From: Acidobacteriota bacterium
GTDB taxonomy: Bacteria; Acidobacteriota; Terriglobia; Terriglobales; SCQP01
Assembly: GCA_027314025.1 (NCBI GenBank)
Contig: DAHVCP010000045.1
Location: forward strand, 1 to 35,686
Reading direction: 5' to 3'
DNA length: 35,686 nt
Shown: piece after piece, positions 14,983-21,894 of the stretch
Layout: the number at the start of each line of letters is the position of its first letter
How positions within the stretch are numbered: position 1 is the first letter of the stretch
Position numbers and translations under genes: made by a program
The notes under the pieces: model-generated
The model's database searches: none
What the model saw: the letters and a program-made list of their open reading frames with translations, nothing else
Told to the model about the DNA's origin: nothing

Positions 14983-16962
14983 CTAGCGGCTCGGCGGCAG
15001 GTACTGGGCGAACCAGGCCAGCGTGCGGCGCAGGATGTCGCGCTGGTCGGAGGGCTTCCAGATGTAATGGCCCTCGTCTTTGTACACGACCAGTCGGGTC
15101 GGCACGCCCAGGGTCTTGAGCGCGTGCCAATATTCGAACGACTGCGGCGCGGGGCACTCACCGTCCCGGTCGCCGACCAGCACCAGCGTCGGCGTGTGGT
15201 TGTGGGTGATGTAATTCATCGGCGAGCTCTTGGCGTAGACCGCGGGATCGGCATACACCGACGCGCCGAAATAAGGAATCATCCACTGGTCAATATCGTT
15301 TTCGCCGTAGTAGCTCAGCCAATCGGCGACCCCGGCGCCGGCGACGCCGGCGTGGAAGATGTGAGTGTGGGTGAGCGCCCACATCGTCATGTAGCCGCCA
15401 TAGCTCCAGCCGGTAATGCCGACGCGCTTGGGATCCACCGGCTCCGTGGCCAGCACCTTGCGCACGCCCGCCTCGATGTCGCGCAGATCGCCATAGCCGA
15501 AATCCTGGACGTTGGCGCGGGTGAACGCCTCGCCTTGGCCAAAACTGCCGCGCGGGTTGGGATAGAGGACGAAATATCCCGCGGTGGACAGCAAGGAGGT
15601 GTTGAAGAACGGCCGCGGCCAAGCCGAGGTGTTGCCCGCCGCCGGACCCCCGTGCACGGACACCACCAGGCCGTAATGGCCGGACGGCGAGAAGTCGCGG
15701 GGAAACAGCAGCCAGCCTTGCACCCGTTCCTTGCCATCGCGCCAAATCAGGTTTTCCGCCTTGCCCCAAGCCGGGTGCAGGTCCCGATTGACGTCGGTGA
15801 GTTGCCGCCAATGCCCGATCGGCCCCGCCCACACTTCAGGCGGCCGGGAGAAAGACTGCACGATGGTGGCGGTGACGGCGCCGTCACGCGAAGCGGCGAA
15901 GGCGAACCCCCAGCCGCCGCCGTGAATGGATTCGGCGCCTTCCCAGAGGCGGGTGGAATGGCCGGTGGCTGGGTCAAGCCGGTAGATGGCGGCTTGGCCG
16001 TCCAGCTCGGCGGCGAACAGGATATGGTTTCCGGACCAAGTGAACCAGGTGGGCGTGCAACGAATGCCGGGGGTGATGTCCCGGGCCGGGCCCCCGCCGG
16101 CCGGCGCCAAGTAGATGTCGCCGCCGGTTGAGCCTTCATCGCTCATCAAGCCGCCGATGAAGGCAATGTGGCTGCCATGGGGCGAGTAGCGCGGAATGGC
16201 GATCTGCATGGTGGGGCGGAGCAGCACATGTACCGTGCCCGTGGCGCGATCCACCGCATACAGCCGCGCCACCCACCAGTTGTTGTCCCCGGAGCCGGGA
16301 TGGGCGATGGCGGCAAAGCCGCGGCCATTCGGCGCCCAGTCGAATTGGTAAATGTAGAGATGGGGCGGCGTGATCAGACGCACCGAACCGCCCTTCACGC
16401 TCACCGTCGCAAGGCGCTGCTCGAACGGATGGCTGGCGATAACTCCGGAGGGCGGGGTCATCGGCGCCAACGGCCCGGGTTTGCGCGGCGCATTGGGAAT
16501 GAACAGGAAGCCGAGGGTGCGGCCGGAGGGCGACCAGGCGGGGCTGCCGAGGTCGCCGTGGACGTGGGTGACGCGCACCAGGTCGTTGCCGTTGGCGGCG
16601 ACGCGGTAAATCTGCGTTTGCCCGCTGGGATCCTTGGACAGAAAGGCCAAAACCTGGCTGTCGGGCGACCAAACGGGCTGGGTGGCGTCCAGCACGCCGT
16701 TCACGCGGCGCGCGGAGCCGAGCCGCCGTCCATCGGGGCCCAGGGCTTGCAAGTACAGCTCGGCGCTGCGGCCGCCGACCCACGCGAGTTCGTGACCGTT
16801 GGGGGAGACGGCGACGCCGTAGAATTCCCGCGTGCGCGCCAGGGCGCGAATGCCGGCATCCACCGCCGGAGGCAGCGCCGGACCATGGGAGGCGGCAAAA
16901 CTGGCGGAACAGGCCAAGGCGAGAAATGCCATGGCCCAGGCGGGCAGGGAAGCGCGTCGCAT
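14983..16962 (-). CDS. Secreted S9-family prolyl oligopeptidase-like serine peptidase
   Basis: A 659-residue exported peptidase. Residues 1-23 (MRRASLPAWAMAFLALACSA and on) are a Sec signal peptide; the ATG at 16962 was chosen because it gives this signal, whereas the longer open frame adds 26 unlike residues. The N-terminal half is a WD40/TolB-like beta-propeller with repeated PAWSPSGRTLGF-type blades. The C-terminal alpha/beta-hydrolase domain has the triad S520 in GWSYGGY, D600 in GDRDGECP and H632 in DEGHYI. VHGGPA provides the oxyanion loop. It would clip short peptides in the periplasm or outside the cell. It lies 87 bases downstream of the M50 protease gene on the same strand and may share its transcript. 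Exact subfamily (DPP-IV-like or acylaminoacyl peptidase-like) is open. Confidence 0.9.
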   Translation of the reverse strand: MRRASLPAWAMAFLALACSASFAASHGPALPPAVDAGIRALARTREFYGVAVSPNGHELAWVGGRSAELYLQALGPDGRRLGSARRVNGVLDATQPVWSPDSQVLAFLSKDPSGQTQIYRVAANGNDLVRVTHVHGDLGSPAWSPSGRTLGFLFIPNAPRKPGPLAPMTPPSGVIASHPFEQRLATVSVKGGSVRLITPPHLYIYQFDWAPNGRGFAAIAHPGSGDNNWWVARLYAVDRATGTVHVLLRPTMQIAIPRYSPHGSHIAFIGGLMSDEGSTGGDIYLAPAGGGPARDITPGIRCTPTWFTWSGNHILFAAELDGQAAIYRLDPATGHSTRLWEGAESIHGGGWGFAFAASRDGAVTATIVQSFSRPPEVWAGPIGHWRQLTDVNRDLHPAWGKAENLIWRDGKERVQGWLLFPRDFSPSGHYGLVVSVHGGPAAGNTSAWPRPFFNTSLLSTAGYFVLYPNPRGSFGQGEAFTRANVQDFGYGDLRDIEAGVRKVLATEPVDPKRVGITGWSYGGYMTMWALTHTHIFHAGVAGAGVADWLSYYGENDIDQWMIPYFGASVYADPAVYAKSSPMNYITHNHTPTLVLVGDRDGECPAPQSFEYWHALKTLGVPTRLVVYKDEGHYIWKPSDQRDILRRTLAWFAQYLPPSR

Positions 16963-17049
16963 ATCCAAAGGTGCTGGGTTGAGTGTACCCCGATGCCGCG
17001 GGGAAATTTTCGGAGCTAGCGGCGGGGGCCGTGCCATCACGGCACGGGT

Positions 17050-18171
17050 TTAATGGGCCAGGCTGTTTTGCAAAACCTGAATAATGCGGTCGCGGCGAAT
17101 GATGCCGCGCAGGCGATCGTCGTCGCCTAGCACGGGCAGTTGGCTGACGTTGTTCATGGCCATCTTTTGCAAGGCGTCCATCAGCCCTTCCTGCCAGCTG
17201 ACGGTGACCAATCGTGGCCGCGGCACCATCAAGTCCCTGACCCGCAACTGGCTCCAGCGCATGCGGTCGGAGTCGCGCAACTCGGCGGGAGTGATGACGC
17301 CGATGAGGCGGTCCTGATCGTCCACTACCATGCTGGGGCGGAAGTTGTGTTCCTCCGAGACGGCGCTGAAATAGTCCTCAATGCTCTCCTCCGGCGGCAC
17401 CGTCTGGTAGAACGGCGAGGACAGATCGCCCACCGCATAGCGGTCCAGCGCCGCCTTAGCTTCGGTCTGCCGCCAGCTGGCGTCGGCGGCGCGCAGCAGG
17501 AACCAGCCGATGAAGGCCATCCACAGGCCGCTGATGTCGGCGCGCAGGACAAAGATTTCCATCACGCCGTACACCATGAACAGGACGGCGACGATTTTGC
17601 CGATCTGCGTGGCCCATTTGGTGGCGCTGAGGAAATTGCGGTTCGCGCCCCAAATGATGGACCGCAGTACCCGCCCGCCATCGAGAGGAAAGCCCGGGAT
17701 CAGATTGAAGCCCGCCAGGAAAATATTGATCCAGCCTAGCCAGTACAACACCGCCGTGACCGGAGCGTGAGCACTGCCCAGGCGGGCGAGTCCGATGCAG
17801 ATGGCGCCGATGACCACGCTGGCCAGCGGACCGACGATGGCGATCAGGAACTCGGAACCGGCCTTTTCCGGTTCCTTGGTCAGCTCGCTGACGCCGCCGA
17901 AGATAAACAGCCGGATGGTATGGACCGGCAAGCCATGCGCCCGGGCCATGAAGCTGTGCGCCAATTCATGGATGACCACGCAGGCAAAGAACAGCGCCGC
18001 GGTGATGGCGGCCGCCACCCAAATGGTCGGCTGGCCCCAGGCGGCATTGGTGGCCTGGAAGTATTGGCCCAGCGTCAGGGCGATCAGGCCCAAGATGATG
18101 AACCAACTCCAGTCGTATTCGACATCAATGCCCTGGATTCGGATCAGGCGGTGATTGCGAGCGGTAGGCAC
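17050..18171 (-). CDS. M50 (site-2 protease) intramembrane metalloprotease with CBS pair
   Basis: A 373-residue membrane protein. The zinc motif HELAH (H68, E69, H72) lies in transmembrane segment VVIHELAHSFMA, and the third ligand D164 is in NLIPGFPLDGGR. About six hydrophobic segments span residues 20-230. A C-terminal pair of CBS domains occupies roughly residues 240-370, with IGVITPAELRD and GIIRRDRIIQVLQ as recognisable parts; these usually bind adenine nucleotides and tune activity. The order M50 then CBS is the common SpoIVFB/Rip3-like arrangement. It cleaves membrane-bound regulators in known relatives; no anti-sigma factor or other obvious substrate gene is nearby. Divergent from the hydrolase-like gene at 18277. 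Confidence 0.9.
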   Translation of the reverse strand: MPTARNHRLIRIQGIDVEYDWSWFIILGLIALTLGQYFQATNAAWGQPTIWVAAAITAALFFACVVIHELAHSFMARAHGLPVHTIRLFIFGGVSELTKEPEKAGSEFLIAIVGPLASVVIGAICIGLARLGSAHAPVTAVLYWLGWINIFLAGFNLIPGFPLDGGRVLRSIIWGANRNFLSATKWATQIGKIVAVLFMVYGVMEIFVLRADISGLWMAFIGWFLLRAADASWRQTEAKAALDRYAVGDLSSPFYQTVPPEESIEDYFSAVSEEHNFRPSMVVDDQDRLIGVITPAELRDSDRMRWSQLRVRDLMVPRPRLVTVSWQEGLMDALQKMAMNNVSQLPVLGDDDRLRGIIRRDRIIQVLQNSLAH

Positions 18172-18276
18172 GGAGAGAGCGAGGGGGGGATGAGGTATTT
18201 CCCTAGATTATGGCATGCACCCCGCCGCTTCCAATTGGGGGACCGCGCCTGTCAACAGTGGGGCGATACTAGCAGC

Positions 18277-19152
18277 ATGAAGCTGTTGGGCCGAGTGGCC
18301 ATCGCCGCCGCCGTGCTGGTGGTCGTCTATGGATTTTTCGTCCGGGTCGGCGAGCGAAGCTGGCTGTTCGATCCTTCGCCCTACCCCGTTGGGCCTTGGT
18401 ACAACCAATCCATTTACCATGCCCAGGACATTCGCTTCTCCGCGCCCGACGGCAGCCAATTGGACGCGTGGTGGGTGCCCACGGTGGGCCCGCGGCGAAC
18501 GGTGCTGTTGTTCCACTCGCGGCGCGGCAATTTGAGCGACCAAGCCGAGCGGATACAGCGCCTGCAACTGCTGCGCTCCAACGTCTTCGCGCTGGACTAT
18601 GAAGGCTACGGCAAAAGCCAGGGCCAGCCCAGCTTGGCGCACGTGCTGCAAGACGGCGAGAGCGCGTACCAATATCTGACCACGGTGAAGAAGATTCCGC
18701 CGCGGCAGATCGTCGTCGAGGGCGACGAGTTGGGCGCAGCGGTGGCGGCGGCGGTGGCGGCGCGGCATCCCCAGGTGGCGGCGCTGGTGATGGAGTCGCC
18801 CTTTCCAAACATTCGCGCCCTCGGCAATGCCATGATGCCGCTGGCGGGGTGGTTCATGAGCGGCGATTTGGGGGTGCTGAAGAATGTGCGCAGCTATCCC
18901 GGGCCGAAGCTGTTCTTGTACGGCGGCAACGACGCCAACGTTCCGCCGCAGCTGTCCCATCAGGTGTACGCGGCGGCTTCGGCGCCGAAGATGGAGCACG
19001 AATGGCCCGGCGCCACCCAGGACCACCTGGTGATTGACGCTGGCCCGAGCTGGAGCCGGTGGATGGCGACGTTCTACGTCAAGGCCAAGCTGGCGCCGCT
19101 GGCGCCTGCGCCGCAGTATCCCAAGCCCGCGCTGCACGTCGGCGGGCGATAG
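18277..19152 (+). CDS. Membrane-anchored alpha/beta-hydrolase-fold protein lacking the nucleophile serine
   Basis: A 291-residue protein with an N-terminal signal anchor (residues about 5-23, hydrophobic, no clear cleavage site) followed by a BEM46/FrsA-like alpha/beta-hydrolase domain. LLFHSRRGNLSD corresponds to the oxyanion loop, ALDYEGYGKSQG to the strand-4 motif and LYGGNDANVPP to the acid residue. The nucleophile elbow, normally GxSxGG, reads GDELGAA; codons GGC GAC GAG TTG GGC confirm glutamate in place of serine. The usual histidine region GATQDHLV is also atypical. The protein is therefore probably not a serine hydrolase and may be a binding or scaffold protein. No ribosome-binding site is visible and GATACT lies 6 bases before the ATG. 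Confidence 0.8.
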   Translation: MKLLGRVAIAAAVLVVVYGFFVRVGERSWLFDPSPYPVGPWYNQSIYHAQDIRFSAPDGSQLDAWWVPTVGPRRTVLLFHSRRGNLSDQAERIQRLQLLRSNVFALDYEGYGKSQGQPSLAHVLQDGESAYQYLTTVKKIPPRQIVVEGDELGAAVAAAVAARHPQVAALVMESPFPNIRALGNAMMPLAGWFMSGDLGVLKNVRSYPGPKLFLYGGNDANVPPQLSHQVYAAASAPKMEHEWPGATQDHLVIDAGPSWSRWMATFYVKAKLAPLAPAPQYPKPALHVGGR

Positions 19153-19158
19153 CGGCGA

Positions 19159-20109
19159 TCACGCGCCCAGGCGGTCGCCCGGTTGCAGGCGGGCGCCGCG
19201 CGCGAAGTCGGCGCCGGGAGCGGGCCGGCGGCCCTCGAGCTGCACCGCGTCCAGTTGCAGCCAGCCTTCGCCGCAGGCGGCCAAAAGCCGATCGCCCGTC
19301 CATGCCAGCGTGCCGGGTGCGGCGCCGGCGGACCGCTCTGGGCCCGGCGGAGCTGGCGCCGGGCGGCAGGCGAGAATCTGCAACCGCCGGCCTCGGAATG
19401 TGGTGGCGATGCCCGGCCACGGCTGGAAGCCGCGCCAGCGGTTATAGATTTCCCGGGCCGCGGCGCCCCAATGGACGGCGGCGTCGGCGCGGGTTAGCAG
19501 CGGCGCGAGCGTGGCTCCGGCCGCGGGTTGTGGCGCGGGGACAACCGTGCCCGCCGCCAGCCCGCGCAAGGTGGCCAGCACCAGTTCCGCCGCCAGCGCC
19601 GCGAGGCGCGCGCTTAGCTCCGTCGCGGTTTCCTCGGGGCCAATCGGCGTTTCCCGCCGCAGCAGCATGGGCCCGGTGTCGAGGCCGGCTTCGATGCGCA
19701 TGGTGGTGACGCCGGTGACGGTTTCCCCGCGGGCGATGGCCCACTGGATGGGCGCCGCGCCGCGATAGAGCGGGAGCAGCGAGGCGTGGGCGTTGATGGC
19801 GCCCCAGCGGGGCAGGAGGAAAACCGCCGCCGGCAGCAGCTGTCCGTACGCGACCACTACCAGCGCCTCCGGCGCCCGCGCTTCCAGCCACGCTAGCGCC
19901 TCGGGACGTTTGATGCGCTCCGGCTGGTATACAGGCAAGCCCAATTCCGCGGCGGCGGCCTTGACCGCGGGCGCGCGCAGTTCGCCGCCGCGGCCCGCGG
20001 GACGGTCGGGCTGGCAGAGGACGCCGGCGACTTCCATGTCCGGCGCCGCCGCTAGCGCATGCAGGCTGGGAACAGCGAAGGCGGGCGTGCCCAGGAAAAC
20101 GAGGCGCAT
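19159..20109 (-). CDS. fmt: Methionyl-tRNA formyltransferase
   Basis: A 316-residue cytosolic enzyme that formylates initiator Met-tRNA using 10-formyl-tetrahydrofolate. The N-terminal transferase domain contains the catalytic N106 and H108 in NAHASLLPLYRG and D144 in GLDTGPML. The C-terminal OB-like tRNA-binding domain begins near residue 205. Length is normal. It follows the deformylase gene by only 4 bases, the classical def-fmt pair whose enzymes act at opposite ends of the formyl-methionine cycle. It ends 6 bases from the convergent hydrolase-like gene. Confidence 0.96.
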   Translation of the reverse strand: MRLVFLGTPAFAVPSLHALAAAPDMEVAGVLCQPDRPAGRGGELRAPAVKAAAAELGLPVYQPERIKRPEALAWLEARAPEALVVVAYGQLLPAAVFLLPRWGAINAHASLLPLYRGAAPIQWAIARGETVTGVTTMRIEAGLDTGPMLLRRETPIGPEETATELSARLAALAAELVLATLRGLAAGTVVPAPQPAAGATLAPLLTRADAAVHWGAAAREIYNRWRGFQPWPGIATTFRGRRLQILACRPAPAPPGPERSAGAAPGTLAWTGDRLLAACGEGWLQLDAVQLEGRRPAPGADFARGARLQPGDRLGA

Positions 20110-20113
20110 GCGG

Positions 20114-20629
20114 TTACCACTCGCCGTTCTTCTGCAATTTCTTGATTTTCCGCTTGATCAGGTCGCGCTTCAGCGCCGTCAGGTGGGAGAGGAACAGGAT
20201 GCCGTTGAGGTGGTCAATTTCATGCTGCAACGCGCGCGCCAGCAAGCCCTCGCCGGTGACTTCGATGGGGTTGCCGTCCACGTCCTGAGCCCGCGCCGTG
20301 GCGCGCAGGGCGCGGCGGACGTTGGCGCGAAAGCCGGGCACGCTCAGGCAGCCTTCTTCATCGTCCTGTTCGCCGTCGGTGGCGGTGATCTCCGGGTTGA
20401 TCAGCACATGGCGCTGGGAGGTGTCCTCGCCGACGCTGCAATCAATGACCGTGATGCGGCGGGAGATGGCGATCTGCGGCGCCGCCAAGCCGACGCCGTT
20501 GGCGCCGTACATGGTCTCGAACATGTCGGCGATCAATTGCCGCAGCTCCGCGGTGCCGAACTCGGTGACCGGCTCGGCCGGCGTGGTCAGCACCGGCTCG
20601 GGATATTTCACGATTTTGTGGACAGCCAC
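20114..20629 (-). CDS. def: Peptide deformylase
   Basis: A 171-residue metalloenzyme that removes the formyl group from new proteins. All three signature motifs are intact: GVGLAAPQ (residues 45-52), EGCLSVP with metal ligand C94, and QHEIDHLNG with H136, catalytic E137 and H140. The C-terminus is Lys-rich, as in many type 1 enzymes. The start is a GTG, 6 bases after the aroC stop codon. It sits directly before fmt. Confidence 0.96.
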   Translation of the reverse strand: MAVHKIVKYPEPVLTTPAEPVTEFGTAELRQLIADMFETMYGANGVGLAAPQIAISRRITVIDCSVGEDTSQRHVLINPEITATDGEQDDEEGCLSVPGFRANVRRALRATARAQDVDGNPIEVTGEGLLARALQHEIDHLNGILFLSHLTALKRDLIKRKIKKLQKNGEW

Positions 20630-20635
20630 GATAAT

Positions 20636-21808
20636 TCAGAACTCCCGCACTTGTCGCCAATAGGCTTGATAGTTGCGCCGCAGCTCGTAGAGCGAATCGC
20701 CGCCGCATTTCGCCAGCACGGCGCGGGCCAGGGTCAGGGCCGTCATGGCTTCCCCCACCACGGCGGCGGCGGGCACGACGCAGACGTCGCTGCGTTCATA
20801 CGCCGCCTTGACCGGTTCGCGGCCGGCGAACGCGACTGAAGCAAGCGGGCGGCGGAGCGTGGAGATGGGTTTGAGATAGCCCCGCACCACGACTTCCTCG
20901 CCATTGGTCATGCCGCCCTCCAGCCCGCCGGCGTGATTGCTGGGGCGCTGGAAGCGGTGCGGGCCGGGATCATAGTGAATCGGATCCTGGACCTCGGAGC
21001 CAAACGCCGTGGCGGCCCAAACGCCGCCGCCGATTTCCGCGGCTTTCACCGCCTGGATGGACACCATCGCGCGCACCAGTTCCGCATCCAGCCGCTCATC
21101 CCAGTTGATATAACTGCCCAGTCCGGGGGGCAGCCCGCGGGCGCGAATTTCGAAGATGCCGCCGACCGAATCGCCGGTGCGCAGCGCCCGGTCCACTTCG
21201 GCTTTCATGGCGGCTTCGGCGGTGGGGTCCAGCGCGCCCAGCAGGACCTCGTCCTTGGCCGCCAGCGCGCGGAGTCCTTCCCAGGTCACCGGCGTGGACT
21301 CGGGAAGGCGGGCGCCGCCCACGGCGATCACATGCCCGAGGACCTCGATGTCCAATTCGCGCAGCAGCATCTTCGCCAATGCACCGAGCGCCACGCGGGC
21401 GGCGGTTTCCCGGGCGCTGGCGCGCTCCAGGACGTAGCGGGCTTCGGGCAAATGGAATTTGATGGCGCCCGCCAGGTCGGCGTGTCCGGGCCGCGGGCTG
21501 GCCACGGGCCGGGCGGCGTCGCCTGGCGGATCCGTGACCGACATCGCCTGCTGCCAATTCTTCCAATCGCGATTCTCCAGCCGCAGGGCGATCGGCGAGC
21601 CGATGGTTTGGCCGGCGCGCACGCCGGCGATGAAGTGCGCGGAGTCGCGCTCGATCTTCATCCGCCCGCCGCGCCCATAGCCCTGCTGCCGCCGCCAGAG
21701 TTCGCGGTCCATAAAGGCGAAATCAATCGGCAGCCCGGCGGGCAGGCCGCTGATCCACGCCATCAGCGCCTCGCCGTGCGACTCACCCGCGGTGGAAAAA
21801 CGCAGCAT
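20636..21808 (-). CDS. aroC: Chorismate synthase
   Basis: A 390-residue enzyme that converts 5-enolpyruvylshikimate 3-phosphate to chorismate, the last shikimate-pathway step, with reduced FMN. Signatures are STAGESHG at the N-terminus, SPRPGHADLAGAIK, ERASARETAARVA and SNHAGGLEGGMTNGE. Length fits the long bacterial form. The ATG at 21808 gives the family N-terminus MLRFSTAGESHG; the much longer open frame upstream has arginine-rich filler and is not used. There is no ribosome-binding site before the ATG, and TACAAT lies at 21824-21819, 10 bases upstream, so a short-leader promoter inside the glnE-aroC gap is possible. def follows 6 bases after the stop. Confidence 0.96.
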   Translation of the reverse strand: MLRFSTAGESHGEALMAWISGLPAGLPIDFAFMDRELWRRQQGYGRGGRMKIERDSAHFIAGVRAGQTIGSPIALRLENRDWKNWQQAMSVTDPPGDAARPVASPRPGHADLAGAIKFHLPEARYVLERASARETAARVALGALAKMLLRELDIEVLGHVIAVGGARLPESTPVTWEGLRALAAKDEVLLGALDPTAEAAMKAEVDRALRTGDSVGGIFEIRARGLPPGLGSYINWDERLDAELVRAMVSIQAVKAAEIGGGVWAATAFGSEVQDPIHYDPGPHRFQRPSNHAGGLEGGMTNGEEVVVRGYLKPISTLRRPLASVAFAGREPVKAAYERSDVCVVPAAAVVGEAMTALTLARAVLAKCGGDSLYELRRNYQAYWRQVREF

Positions 21809-21894
21809 CGGAGTGTTTATTGTAGCGAACCGGTGCGGCGTTTCGCCGCTCCGGCCCAGCCGCGACACGCGCCGCGCGGTCGCACCGTGGGCCG

